DNA of 64,000 nucleotides from Paenibacillus lemnae (GCF_012933385.1 NZ_JABBPN010000003.1:310001-374000), one strand, 5' to 3'. Counted from the first letter of the stretch, positions 42,343 to 51,674 are shown. Numbers and translations: made by a program. Notes: generated by a model not told the origin, from the sequence alone.

Positions 42343-44394
42343 ATGCAGTCGGAGTACAGGGAGCTGTTTCTTGAAGAGTTGGATGAGCAGCTGGAGGTCA
42401 TGGATCATGGAATACTCAAGCTGGAGCAGGAAACGGATAAGAAGGAAGCTGTTCAAAGCCTTTTTCGGGCGGCTCATACTTTAAAGGGCTCGTCAGCAGC
42501 TATGGGGTTCGAGTCCATGAAACTGCTGACTCACGAGATGGAACATTTGCTGGATAAGGTGCGCAGCGAGAAGCTGCTGGTATGCCCTGCTCTGATTGAT
42601 CTGCTGTTCCAGGTGCTGGATCATCTCAAACTTCTTAAAATGGAAATAGTAGAAGAAGTGGGAGGTTATACAGATATTTCCTCCATACTGCTGAAACTTC
42701 AACGTTTTGAAGACGAATTTTTCTCAATTAAGAAATCTTCGGCCTCCAGTACGGTCAGAAATCACGGAGTTAAACCAAAGCTGGATCAAGCAGACTGGAT
42801 GAAAGTGACAGAGTATGTGCAGCAGCAGCTGCACGTACACTGGATTACAATCCGAATATCTGCTGATTGTCTCATCAAAGGGGCGCGTGCCTATATCATC
42901 CAAGCCGGGCTCGCGGAAACAGGTGAGATGATCCTGGTTTCACCTGATGCAGCAGATGTGGAGGAGCATACGGATGCTCCTCTGGATCTTGTAATTCTTC
43001 ATGCGTGCGCTATGGATGCGGAACAGTTGATGGAGTACCTTTCCGGATATACAGATATAGAAAGTGCATATGTTGAACCACTGCAGCCAGAGGAAATCGA
43101 AACTTCACAATCTCAATCTCAGTACGAATTCAAGAATACAAATGAAACCTCTGCCCCGGTCAAATCTAAATCCCAGACGGTACGGGTCAGTGTGGAACGC
43201 CTGGAGCATTTGATGAATCTTGTCGGTGAGCTCGTCATAGACCAGAAGCGGATTCATCAGGTGGAGCAGATTCAGAAAAGGCGTTTTTCTGACGATTCCG
43301 TCAAAGAGTTATCCCACATCTCAGATCATCTTTCTCGTGTAATCGGTGACCTGCAGGATAGCGTAATGAAAGCCCGAATGCTGCCTATTGAGCATTTGTT
43401 AAATCGATTTCCTAGGATGATACGGGATTTAAGCCGTGACCTGGGTAAAGAAATGGATCTCATCATTGAAGGAAAAGAAACTGAATTGGACCGGACCCTG
43501 ATCGAGGAAATCAGCGATCCATTGATTCACTTGATTCGCAATGCAGCTGATCATGGCATTGAGACATCCGAGGTCCGCTCTGCTTGCGGCAAATCCCCTA
43601 AAGGAATGCTGCGGATCCGTGCTGCTCACGAAGATAATCAGGTTGTTATATATGTAGAAGATGACGGAGCCGGAATTCATTCAGATAAAATGAAAGATTC
43701 CGCGGTTGCCAAAGGCGTTCTTACACGAGCAGAAGCAGAAGCACTAAGTGATCGTGAAGCGGTAGAACTTATTTTCCGTCCAGGCTTTTCAACCGCAAGC
43801 AGGGTCAGTGATGTTTCCGGCCGTGGTGTAGGAATGGATATCGTCAAGAGTCATATCGAAAAACTGAATGGACTTATCGAGATTGAAACCAGCCCGGGAC
43901 AAGGCACTCAGTTTAAAATCAAGCTTCCGCTCACGCTGGCTATTATTGAAGGACTGCTGTTCCGAACTGCGGACCAGACCCTTATCATTCCAATGAGCAA
44001 CATCGCTGAAATTGTCAGAATCAAGACAGACGATCTGATTTTATTGAGAGGTAAACCGGTCATTCGCTTAAGAGACCAAATCATTCCTGTGAGCCGTCTA
44101 GAAGAGCATTTTCATATGAAATATACAGAAACTTCATTGAAACAACAATACTCCCTAATTATTGCCGGATCTGCAGAAAAAAGAATAGCACTGGTGGCTG
44201 ATGAGCTGCTTGGAAACCAGGAAATCGTCGTTAAATCATTGGGTCAATATATCGGCAAGGTTCCAGGTATTGCTGGAGGGACAATTTTGGGGGACGGAAA
44301 CGTCGCGTTAATACTGGAAATCTCTTCATTAATAAACCGTCGGGAGAAGAGCCGCATGCAGGGAGGGCTGCTCGATGAGCGGCAAAGAGCATAA
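42343..44394 (+). CDS. cheA: Chemotaxis histidine kinase CheA
   Basis: A 683-residue kinase. The P1 domain holds phospho-acceptor His45 in LFRAAHTLKGSSAAMGF. A diverged middle region (about 130-270) probably replaces the P2 docking domain. The P3 dimerisation region contains VSVERLEHLMNLVGELVIDQ, the P4 ATPase has HLIRNAADHGIE, VEDDGAGI and SDVSGRGVGMDIVKSHIE, and P5 (about 530-683) is CheW-like. ATG 42343 is 9 bases after AAGGAGG; the frame opens upstream within cheW. It overlaps cheB by 20 bases. Confidence 0.95.
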   Translation: MQSEYRELFLEELDEQLEVMDHGILKLEQETDKKEAVQSLFRAAHTLKGSSAAMGFESMKLLTHEMEHLLDKVRSEKLLVCPALIDLLFQVLDHLKLLKMEIVEEVGGYTDISSILLKLQRFEDEFFSIKKSSASSTVRNHGVKPKLDQADWMKVTEYVQQQLHVHWITIRISADCLIKGARAYIIQAGLAETGEMILVSPDAADVEEHTDAPLDLVILHACAMDAEQLMEYLSGYTDIESAYVEPLQPEEIETSQSQSQYEFKNTNETSAPVKSKSQTVRVSVERLEHLMNLVGELVIDQKRIHQVEQIQKRRFSDDSVKELSHISDHLSRVIGDLQDSVMKARMLPIEHLLNRFPRMIRDLSRDLGKEMDLIIEGKETELDRTLIEEISDPLIHLIRNAADHGIETSEVRSACGKSPKGMLRIRAAHEDNQVVIYVEDDGAGIHSDKMKDSAVAKGVLTRAEAEALSDREAVELIFRPGFSTASRVSDVSGRGVGMDIVKSHIEKLNGLIEIETSPGQGTQFKIKLPLTLAIIEGLLFRTADQTLIIPMSNIAEIVRIKTDDLILLRGKPVIRLRDQIIPVSRLEEHFHMKYTETSLKQQYSLIIAGSAEKRIALVADELLGNQEIVVKSLGQYIGKVPGIAGGTILGDGNVALILEISSLINRREKSRMQGGLLDERQRA

Positions 44395-45469
44395 TTCAGA
44401 AATGAAAGGCCGAACCATAAAAGTATTGGTTGTAGATGATTCCCTCTTTATGCGCAGATACATCAAGCAGCTCGCGGAAGAAGATGGGGCCATTGAGGTT
44501 ATTGGCACTGCAAGAAATGGAAACGAAGGCATTCGAATGGTTATGGATCTTCGGCCGGATGTCGTGACAATGGATGTTGAGATGCCGGGCATGAATGGTT
44601 TGACGGCCCTGTCAAAAATTATGGAAGAACTGCCGACTCGTGTTCTCATGATCAGCTCGATGACGCGCGAAGGCGCTGATAGCACAATCCAGGCTCTCCA
44701 AAGCGGAGCGGTTGATTTTATTGCAAAACCTTCTGGTCTTGGTCCTGATATGGAAGGAATTAAGCAGGAGATTATTTCTAAAATCAAGGCAGCTGCCCGG
44801 ACCCCTTTATCCTCCCTGATCTCAGCCCGAAGAAAGAATCGTGTGAATCAAGTCACCGGCACCTGCCCCAAAACAGCTCGTGGGGCCTGTAAGTTTGACC
44901 AGATCATAGCGATTGGCACTTCTACAGGAGGCCCGAAAGCGCTTGAGACGGTACTTGGAGGGCTTCCGGAGGGGTATCCTCACCCTGTGCTGATTGTCCA
45001 GCACATGCCTGAGAAGTTCACGGCATCGCTGGCTGAACGCCTGAATCGGAACTGCCGTATTGTTGTTAAGGAAGCGATATCTGGAGAGCGGTTGGAAGGT
45101 GGAACTGCCTACATCGCCCCGGGAGGTTACCACATGTCCGTTCGTGTTACACAAGGGAAGTATGAGATTATTATTTCTCAGGAAGAGCCTCTGAATCGTT
45201 TCCGTCCGTCGGTAGATATGCTTTTTTATTCCGTTGCAGCGCTTTCGAATCTGCAGCGTCACTTTATCCTTATGACCGGCATGGGCAGTGATGGTGCGAA
45301 AGGCATGTCTTATGCCAAGCGGCATGGAGCGGCCTCTACCATAGTCGAAGCACAGGAGACTTGTGTTGTATTTGGCATGCCAAGGATTGCCATTCAGCTG
45401 GGATGCGTAGATCATATTTTGCCGTTGACGATGATTGCGTCTAAAATCAGACAATTGACTCTGGAGTAG
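44375..45469 (+). CDS. cheB: Protein-glutamate methylesterase CheB
   Basis: A 364-residue response regulator-esterase that demethylates the receptor. The receiver domain has phospho-acceptor Asp67 (VVTMDVEMPGMNG) and Lys in FIAKPSG. The C-terminal methylesterase has Ser183 (GTSTGGPKAL), His210 (IVQHMPEKFTASLAERL) and the Asp of MTGMGSDGAKGM, the complete catalytic triad. GGGAGGG lies before the ATG inside cheA. No cheR, cheD, cheC or cheY is found in the operon, so methylation and output must rely on genes elsewhere. Confidence 0.95.
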   Translation: MSGKEHNSEMKGRTIKVLVVDDSLFMRRYIKQLAEEDGAIEVIGTARNGNEGIRMVMDLRPDVVTMDVEMPGMNGLTALSKIMEELPTRVLMISSMTREGADSTIQALQSGAVDFIAKPSGLGPDMEGIKQEIISKIKAAARTPLSSLISARRKNRVNQVTGTCPKTARGACKFDQIIAIGTSTGGPKALETVLGGLPEGYPHPVLIVQHMPEKFTASLAERLNRNCRIVVKEAISGERLEGGTAYIAPGGYHMSVRVTQGKYEIIISQEEPLNRFRPSVDMLFYSVAALSNLQRHFILMTGMGSDGAKGMSYAKRHGAASTIVEAQETCVVFGMPRIAIQLGCVDHILPLTMIASKIRQLTLE

Positions 45470-45560
45470 AATGCTGTAAAGAGAGTATTTCTTTTCGCCC
45501 GGATCATATATTTGCTACACTAAACGTATGTTCTTCAGCTGCAGGCCAGGAGGTAAGCAT

Positions 45561-46466
45561 ATGTATGGTAGTCTGTTTCAAAGAGAACTGATGAAAGGGG
45601 GGTACGGCCCCCATTTTTTTGCCTATTATTATAAACAGTGGAACGGTTATGAGATGCCGTATCATCAACATGACGCTACGGAGATTATGTACATAATTTC
45701 CGGGAAGTGCAGAGTGGACGTGCTGTCTGGCGGGAAGACGGAGCATGTTGCTCTGCGCAAAGGTGATTTCATCCTGCTGGATGCCGGCGTCTCTCACCGG
45801 CTGCTGGTTGAACCGGAATCATCGTGCCGGATGCTGAATACAGAATTTGGATTCACCGACCTCAGAGGAGGTGCACCTTCACTCTTTCCCCGTGCAATTG
45901 AGGAGAAGGAGCTGAGCTCCCTGCTGGCCGTGCCTTTTACCCATTTGGTGCTCACCGGCCAGGAAGAAGTGTATCCCGTTCTGAAGAGCCTGGTACTGGA
46001 GCTGGACCAGCGGGGGACGGAGCGGGGGATGATGACGGATTTACTATTTGTTCAACTGCTGGTGCGGATTGCCCGTCTGTATGCAGAAAAACAAAAAAGC
46101 GCGCAGCAGCATAGTGAGCTATACGTGAAGCGATGCGTTGATTTTTTACACCAGAACTACGACCAGGATATTCGCGTCCAGGATGCCGCAGAAACCGTCA
46201 ATCTGCACCCCTCTTATCTGCAGCGTATCTTCCGGAAGGGAACCGGAAAGACACTGACCGCGTATCTGACCATGATCCGTATGGAAAAGGCCGCTATGCT
46301 GCTGGAACAGACCGATATTCCGATTCACGAAATTTCTGAATATGTGGGCGTCGGGAGCCGGCAGTATTTCCATCTGCTGTTTAAAAAATATAGTGACCAG
46401 ACACCGGTAGAGTACCGGATGTCCAAAGGGAAGATGGCTCGCCATTACGAATCGGAAGCAGAATAA
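45561..46466 (+). CDS. AraC family regulator with cupin sensor domain
   Basis: A 301-residue regulator. The N-terminal cupin (about 15-110) has YEMPYHQHDATEIMYIISGK and LRKGDFILLDAGVSHRL. The C-terminal AraC domain (about 195-290) has VQDAAETVNLHPSYLQRIFR and the second helix-turn-helix IHEISEYVGVGSRQYFHLLF followed by KKYSDQTPVEYR. ATG 45561 has AGGAGG upstream; the frame opens 11 codons earlier. The GH4 glycosidase gene starts 110 bases downstream in the same direction and is its likely target, with sugar bound by the cupin. Confidence 0.9.
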   Translation: MYGSLFQRELMKGGYGPHFFAYYYKQWNGYEMPYHQHDATEIMYIISGKCRVDVLSGGKTEHVALRKGDFILLDAGVSHRLLVEPESSCRMLNTEFGFTDLRGGAPSLFPRAIEEKELSSLLAVPFTHLVLTGQEEVYPVLKSLVLELDQRGTERGMMTDLLFVQLLVRIARLYAEKQKSAQQHSELYVKRCVDFLHQNYDQDIRVQDAAETVNLHPSYLQRIFRKGTGKTLTAYLTMIRMEKAAMLLEQTDIPIHEISEYVGVGSRQYFHLLFKKYSDQTPVEYRMSKGKMARHYESEAE

Positions 46467-46507
46467 GTCAGAATTTTTGACAGCTGTGACGGGTTTTGGT
46501 CATCATA

Positions 46508-46522
46508 TTGATAACGTTTACA
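46508..46522 (+). promoter_or_regulatory. cre-like site before the GH4 glycosidase gene
   Basis: TTGATAACGTTTACA matches the CcpA operator WTGNAARCGNWWNCA at all but one position. A -10 (TACAAT, 46536-46541) lies just after it with no good -35, as expected for AraC-activated, catabolite-repressed expression. Confidence 0.5.
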
Positions 46523-46576
46523 GCCCTCCAACCTTTACAATGAATGTGAATTGAACAAGAATGTGGAGGGATACGA

Positions 46577-48076
46577 ATGTCATTCAAAGTCGCATTTATC
46601 GGTGCGGGAAGCATCGGGTTTACCCGGGGACTTCTTCGTGATTTGCTGAGCGTACCGGAATTCAAACATGTGGAGATTGCCTTTACCGATATCAGCCGTC
46701 ACAATCTGGATATGGTAACCCAGCTTTGTCAGCGCGACATAGAGGAGAATGGGCTGGATATCGTCATTCAGGCCAGCACGGACCGGAGGGAAGCCCTTCG
46801 GGATGCGAAGTATGTCATCTGCACTATTCGGGTTGGCGGATTGGAGGCTTTTGCCGCCGACGTCGATATTCCGCTCAAGTACGGAGTAGACCAATGCGTG
46901 GGAGATACTTTGTGTGCAGGAGGTATCATGTACGGACAGCGGGGTATCCCTGAAATGTTGGCGATCTGCAAGGATATCCGTGAGGTTGCTGCAGAAGACG
47001 TACTGCTGCTGAACTATTCCAATCCGATGGCGATGCTGACCTGGGCCTGCAATCAATACGGCGGTGTCCGTACGTTAGGGCTGTGTCATGGCGTGCAGCA
47101 TGGTCATCATCAGATTGCAGAAGTATACGGCCTGAACAAACAAGATGTGGACATTGTCTGTGCCGGAATTAACCATCAGACCTGGTATGTCCAGGCATCC
47201 CACCAAGGGCAGGATTTAACGGAGGGGCTGCTGGAAGCCTTTGAGAAGCATCCGGAATACAGCCGTACGGAAAAGGTTAGAATTGATATGCTCCGCCGGT
47301 TCGGATACTATAGTACAGAATCTAACGGACATTTAAGTGAATATGTGCCGTGGTACCGCAAGCGGCCGGAGGAAATCAAGGACTGGATTGATCTCGGAAG
47401 CTGGATCAACGGCGAGACTGGCGGATATCTTCGCGTATGTACAGAGGGCAGAAATTGGTTCGAAACGGACTTTCCTAACTGGATGAAAGACAAGCCGATG
47501 GAATTTAAACCGGAGAACCGGGGAGAAGAACACGGATCCTATATTATTGAAGGCCTTGAAACCGGAAGGACCTATCGCGGTCATTTCAACGTCATCAACA
47601 ATGGGGTCATTTCGAACCTGCCGGATGATGCAGTGATCGAAGCACCGGGTTACGTAGACCGCAATGGTATCTCCATGCCTGTGGTCGGAGACCTGCCTCT
47701 AGGGCCTGCCGCTGTGTGCAATGTCAGCATCTCGGTTCAGCGTCTTGCCGTGGAAGCTGCGGTTCATGGGGATGACCAGCTGCTTCGTCAAGCTTTTATG
47801 ATGGACCCTCTGGTGGGTGCGGTCTGTAATCCGAAGGAAATTTGGCAGATGGTAGACGAAATGCTGGCCGCTCAGGAAGAATGGCTGCCGCAATACGGAA
47901 CGGCCATTGCCGAGGCCAAGTACCGTCTTGCGAATCACACGCTGATTCCGGTGAAACAGAATGAAGGTGCTGCCAGACTCAAAGTGAAAACGGTGGAAGA
48001 AATGCAGCAGGATCGTGAAGCGGCCAACCGAAATGCCGGGGAGTCGGATAAAGGCAAGGAACGCGAAAAGGTGTAA
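46577..48076 (+). CDS. Alpha-galactosidase/alpha-glucosidase, glycoside hydrolase family 4 (MelA-like)
   Basis: A 499-residue NAD+- and Mn2+-dependent glycosidase. The Rossmann start FKVAFIGAGSIGFTRGLLRD binds NAD+, NYSNPMAM (146-153) is the family hinge, and Cys170-His171 (LCHGVQHG) plus His200 (AGINHQTW) are the metal ligands. The N-terminus is closest to MelA-type alpha-galactosidases. The C-terminal 30 residues are charged and longer than usual. GGAGGG lies 6 bases before the ATG. Probably controlled by the AraC protein encoded upstream and by CcpA. Confidence 0.9.
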   Translation: MSFKVAFIGAGSIGFTRGLLRDLLSVPEFKHVEIAFTDISRHNLDMVTQLCQRDIEENGLDIVIQASTDRREALRDAKYVICTIRVGGLEAFAADVDIPLKYGVDQCVGDTLCAGGIMYGQRGIPEMLAICKDIREVAAEDVLLLNYSNPMAMLTWACNQYGGVRTLGLCHGVQHGHHQIAEVYGLNKQDVDIVCAGINHQTWYVQASHQGQDLTEGLLEAFEKHPEYSRTEKVRIDMLRRFGYYSTESNGHLSEYVPWYRKRPEEIKDWIDLGSWINGETGGYLRVCTEGRNWFETDFPNWMKDKPMEFKPENRGEEHGSYIIEGLETGRTYRGHFNVINNGVISNLPDDAVIEAPGYVDRNGISMPVVGDLPLGPAAVCNVSISVQRLAVEAAVHGDDQLLRQAFMMDPLVGAVCNPKEIWQMVDEMLAAQEEWLPQYGTAIAEAKYRLANHTLIPVKQNEGAARLKVKTVEEMQQDREAANRNAGESDKGKEREKV

Positions 48077-48093
48077 CACAGTGATCATGTATA

Positions 48094-48139
48094 AAGGCCG
48101 AAGACAAGCTCCATGGGGTGCTGTCTTCGGCCTTTTTTT
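48094..48139 (+). terminator. Rho-independent terminator of the GH4 gene
   Basis: AAGGCCGAAGACA (48094-48106) pairs perfectly with TGTCTTCGGCCTT (48122-48134), followed by a total of seven T. The stem is shared with the terminator at 8455-8501. Confidence 0.9.
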
Positions 48140-48239
48140 ACAGCGTGGTACGATCTCTCCAGAATGCTGTGTCTGTTTTGTCCAAGCTGCGTATACTTAA
48201 ACTAAGCGTGTACGAACATCCAGAAAGGGGCGTATGGCA

Positions 48240-49361
48240 ATGAAGATTGGTGTACCCAAGGAACTGAAAAACCGGGAAAACCGTGTCGGCATGACGCCGG
48301 GAACGGTTCTCCGCTTTAAGCAATCAGGACATGAGGTGCTTGTACAGAGAGGAGCCGGTACAGGCAGCGGCTTTACAGACGAGGAATATCAGGCGGCAGG
48401 GGCACGGGTTGTGGATACGTCCGGCGAAGCATGGTCAGCAGAGATGGTCATCAAGGTTAAGGAGCCTCTGCCGGAAGAATACCCGTATTTTAGAGAAGGA
48501 CAAATTTTGTACACGTACCTCCATCTAGCTCCGGAAGCCGAATTGACACGGGCCTTGGTGGAAGCGAAGGTGACAGCGGTCGCCTATGAGACGATTCAGC
48601 TGGAAGACGGCAGCCTTCCGCTGCTGACCCCGATGAGTGAAGTTGCAGGCCGGATGTCGATTCAGATTGGAGCACGTTTTCTTGAAAATGCGAATGGGGG
48701 TAAAGGGCTGCTTCTGAGTGGTGTTCCCGGCGTTGCTCCAGGCAGCGTAGTCATTATCGGAGGAGGTACAGTCGGTACGAATGCGGCACGAATTGCCATG
48801 GGTATGGGGGCTGATGTCTCTATTCTGGATAATCATGCACCGCGCCTGAGGCAGCTGGATGATTTATTTCAAGGCAGGGTGAAGACGATTATGTCTGATC
48901 CGTATCATATCGCACAAGCCGTGAAGCAAGCCGATCTGCTCATCGGGGCCGTTCTGATTCCAGGCGCTCGAGCGCCGCGTCTTGTCACAGAAGAGATGGT
49001 CCGTTCCATGACACCCGGCTCCGTTATTGTCGATGTGGCGATCGATCAGGGAGGGTGCATCGAGACGATGGATCGGATTACGACACATGACCAGCCGGTG
49101 TATGACAAATTCGGGGTCGTACATTATGCCGTTTCCAATATCCCCGGCGCCGCTGCACGCACTTCGACGCTGGCGCTCACCAACGTAACAGCACCATACG
49201 GTCTGGAAATTGCCAGCCGGGGTATAACGGAAGCAGCCCGGTTCCGTAAAGAACTGGCCAAGGGCATTAATGTCATGAAGGGCAGGGTCACCCATCGGGC
49301 AGTAGCAGAAGCGCTTGGATATAACTATACGGCGGCAGATGACCTATTGGCAGACGGTTGA
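48240..49361 (+). CDS. ald: Alanine dehydrogenase
   Basis: A 373-residue cytoplasmic enzyme that interconverts L-alanine and pyruvate plus ammonia with NAD+. The family start [20 protein letters not shown], the pyruvate-binding region around [14 protein letters not shown] and [11 protein letters not shown], the NAD+ loop [20 protein letters not shown], and [12 protein letters not shown] followed by [16 protein letters not shown] are all present. ATG 48240 is 9 bases from AAAGGGG; the ATG two codons earlier is only 3 bases away. Monocistronic. Confidence 0.97.
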   Translation: MKIGVPKELKNRENRVGMTPGTVLRFKQSGHEVLVQRGAGTGSGFTDEEYQAAGARVVDTSGEAWSAEMVIKVKEPLPEEYPYFREGQILYTYLHLAPEAELTRALVEAKVTAVAYETIQLEDGSLPLLTPMSEVAGRMSIQIGARFLENANGGKGLLLSGVPGVAPGSVVIIGGGTVGTNAARIAMGMGADVSILDNHAPRLRQLDDLFQGRVKTIMSDPYHIAQAVKQADLLIGAVLIPGARAPRLVTEEMVRSMTPGSVIVDVAIDQGGCIETMDRITTHDQPVYDKFGVVHYAVSNIPGAAARTSTLALTNVTAPYGLEIASRGITEAARFRKELAKGINVMKGRVTHRAVAEALGYNYTAADDLLADG

Positions 49362-49439
49362 GTGGAGAGGAGAGGTGAGAGGAGAGGCTGATTTTCCTCT
49401 CTTCTCATATGAAGTGGTCATATGAACCCGGACGCTGCA

Positions 49440-49997
49440 CTACATATCCTGCCACTGAGACTCTTCATCTGCAGCGGCCTGGATTTCATCTGAGCCAATG
49501 TTGATGTACCTGTATCCTTCTTCCATATATTTGTCCAATGCCCTTTCTTTGATAAATTTGGGACTTGCCTCACCATTATCCTCATCATATACTAGAAGAA
49601 TTCCGTCACTTTTGCGCAACAAAAGCTCATCCCGCGCTTTAAACTGCCAGCTTCCCTGATAAGCCTCTTTACTGACCGATGAATAGAAATCCACCTGTTT
49701 TACAAGCTGCTGGAAATATTCTTTCTTCTCATCATTCCACTGTTCTTCCGGATGAGCGTATGCTGTAATAATGGAGCATTTGAGATGAGGATATTGGGAC
49801 TTTAAAGAAATTGCCGCTTCACAAGCCCATAAGTCTACTCCATACTGCCCCGGTGATAAGACCCACTCCAGTCCTTCTTCCACCAGGGGAATCAAGCGTG
49901 ACTCGATGGCTTTGCGGATATAGGGAATGCCTTTATGCTTGTTATTGTAAACACCTAACTCGTGTGCCCGGTATCCGGTAACGAGGAGATTTTTCAT
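49440..49997 (-). CDS. ypsA: YpsA family protein (SLOG fold, DUF1273)
   Basis: A 185-residue cytoplasmic protein. Signature segments: NLLVTGYRAHELGVYNNKHK at the start, WVLSPGQYGVDLWACEAAI, AYAHPEEQWNDEKKEYFQQL, and DGILLVYDEDNGEASPKF. The glycine-rich SLOG fold binds nucleotide-like ligands; YpsA of Bacillus influences cell division, though the reaction is unknown. ATG 49997 has AAGGAG upstream; GTG 50006 opens the frame inside that site. A purine-rich inverted repeat lies between ald and this gene at 49375-49412. Confidence 0.87.
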   Translation of the reverse strand: MKNLLVTGYRAHELGVYNNKHKGIPYIRKAIESRLIPLVEEGLEWVLSPGQYGVDLWACEAAISLKSQYPHLKCSIITAYAHPEEQWNDEKKEYFQQLVKQVDFYSSVSKEAYQGSWQFKARDELLLRKSDGILLVYDEDNGEASPKFIKERALDKYMEEGYRYINIGSDEIQAAADEESQWQDM

Positions 49998-50143
49998 ATT
50001 TTGCACTCCTTGAGATTATACATATCTGGTTTTACTATAACATAAAGCATTCAAGACAGTTTGCAGGCAAATGTTACAGATGTTGCTCATTTGGGTAATA
50101 AGACAGGAATAAAATTACACAGAGTAGGCAGGAGGAACCAATT

Positions 50144-51061
50144 TTGAAAAAATGGACGACAGGACTTTTAAGCGTAATATTAGTAATGGGAATGACAGCT
50201 TGCAGCAGTGATAACGAACCCGAGGATGCGGGCAGCACAACGCCGCCAGCAACAGAACAGCCAGCTGAAAACGGCGGTACTGAAACAGAAACCCCTGCAG
50301 TGGAAACACCGGCAGAAGATGAAACAGCAGCTGTCCCTACAGTGGACGAGCTGATTCAGAAAAGTGCGGAAGCCAGCCAGGAAATGAAGAGTTTCACTAT
50401 GAAATCCGATATCAAACAAGATATCACAATGGGTGAAGAGGCACAGAATATCAGCATTCAAATGACTGCTGATACGACAGTAGATCCAATGGAAATGTAT
50501 CAGGAGATGACTATGGATATGGCCGGTCAAGGCAGCCAGGACATCAAACAGTACATTACGCAGGACGGTGTCTATTCCGAAGTTGAAGGTCAATGGTACA
50601 AGCTGCCTGAAGCTGAAGCGAAGCAGATCATGGACAGCATGGCAATGACCTCCCAAGGACCTGAACAGCAGCTGGAGCAGTTTAAGTCCATTGCTGAGGA
50701 AACCGAAGTTACGGAAGACGGTGACAACTTTGTTCTGACTGCAGATGTTTCCGGCGACAGTCTGAAAGAGCTGGCTAAGACTTATATGAGTCAAACTGGC
50801 GGAACGGATGAGCAGACTGCTGCGATGCTGGAGCAAATGGACATTAAGAGCATGAAAATCGTTTATGGTGTTAACAAAGAAACATACCTGCCAACCATGT
50901 CCAATGTAGATATGGTCATGGAGATGACTGAAGGAGAACAAACCGTGCAGCTGGACATGAAGATGACCAGTGATTTCACCAAGCATAATGAAATCGACAA
51001 GATCGAAATTCCACAGGATGTTGTGGACAATGCGCAAAGCATGGATGGAGCAGCTCAGTAA
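50144..51061 (+). CDS. Lipoprotein, DUF6612/LppX-like
   Basis: A 305-residue lipoprotein: signal peptide, lipobox MTAC (Cys near 20), a Thr/Pro/Glu-rich linker (about 21-65), and a domain of long antiparallel strands (MKSFTMKSDIKQDITMGEEA, DPMEMYQEMTMDMAG, YLPTMSNVDMVMEMTEGEQT) typical of the LolA/LppX-like half-barrel. A lipid or hydrophobic ligand is possible. The start is TTG 50144, 7 bases after GGAGGA. A GTTACA...GGGTAA pair upstream (14-base spacer) resembles a sigma-B promoter, weakly. Confidence 0.82.
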   Translation: MKKWTTGLLSVILVMGMTACSSDNEPEDAGSTTPPATEQPAENGGTETETPAVETPAEDETAAVPTVDELIQKSAEASQEMKSFTMKSDIKQDITMGEEAQNISIQMTADTTVDPMEMYQEMTMDMAGQGSQDIKQYITQDGVYSEVEGQWYKLPEAEAKQIMDSMAMTSQGPEQQLEQFKSIAEETEVTEDGDNFVLTADVSGDSLKELAKTYMSQTGGTDEQTAAMLEQMDIKSMKIVYGVNKETYLPTMSNVDMVMEMTEGEQTVQLDMKMTSDFTKHNEIDKIEIPQDVVDNAQSMDGAAQ

Positions 51062-51080
51062 TTGTCATGAGGGAACTAGG

Positions 51081-51121
51081 AGCCGTAGCTGAAGCAGAAA
51101 TGCTTCAGCTACGGCTTTTAT
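51081..51121 (+). terminator. Rho-independent terminator of the lipoprotein gene
   Basis: GCCGTAGCTGAAGCA (51082-51096) and its exact complement (51101-51115) enclose GAAA, followed by TTTTATT. Confidence 0.92.
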
Positions 51122-51153
51122 TCTGATAAGCCCAGTTGGAAGGAGAGAGTGGT

Positions 51154-51654
51154 ATGGGGTTGTACATAAAGGATAACTTTTTTAATGCAGGTGAAACCGA
51201 AGTGCGGAACGAGGCTGGTGAGCATATCGGAAGTGTTGATCTAAAAAGCGCATGGGGCTCGTCGCTCGATGTGTATAATCAGGATGGGCAAAAGGTATGC
51301 AGCGGTAAATTCCGTTTCTTCAGCAATAAATGGGAAGTCATGAATGCAGATGAAGCTGTGTTGGGTGTGCTGAGGATGAGAATCAGCTTTTTCTCTAAAA
51401 AGTACGAATATGATGCAGGTGAACGAGGGACTTATGAGATTGTTTCGCCTGTTTTTTCCAAAGAATATGAAATTCTGGACGAAGGAGGCACGAAGATGGC
51501 CAGCTTCCGGCGTGTCAGCGGCTGGTTTCAATCCGGTGCTTATCATTTGGAGAATCACAGTCCGGCATTGGGAGATTGGGAGCTTGCAGCAGTGGTTATG
51601 GGGGTTCATGCCATCCAGAAGCGGAAAAATAACTCGGCTGCTTCTTCGACTTAA
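51154..51654 (+). CDS. LURP-one/tubby-like protein
   Basis: A 166-residue protein made of consecutive short strands: LYIKDNFFNAGETEVRNEAG, SSLDVYNQDGQKVCSGKF, KWEVMNADEAVLGVLRMRIS, KYEYDAGERGTYEIVSPVF, and FQSGAYHLENHSP, ending in a hydrophobic helix (WELAAVVMGVHAIQ). This order fits the LURP-one-related fold found in YxjI of Bacillus. Function unknown. ATG 51154 has AAGGAGAG upstream; the frame opens six codons earlier. It is followed after 20 bases by mug. Confidence 0.7.
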   Translation: MGLYIKDNFFNAGETEVRNEAGEHIGSVDLKSAWGSSLDVYNQDGQKVCSGKFRFFSNKWEVMNADEAVLGVLRMRISFFSKKYEYDAGERGTYEIVSPVFSKEYEILDEGGTKMASFRRVSGWFQSGAYHLENHSPALGDWELAAVVMGVHAIQKRKNNSAASST

Positions 51655-51674
51655 GGAAGGGGAGATGTTTTCTC

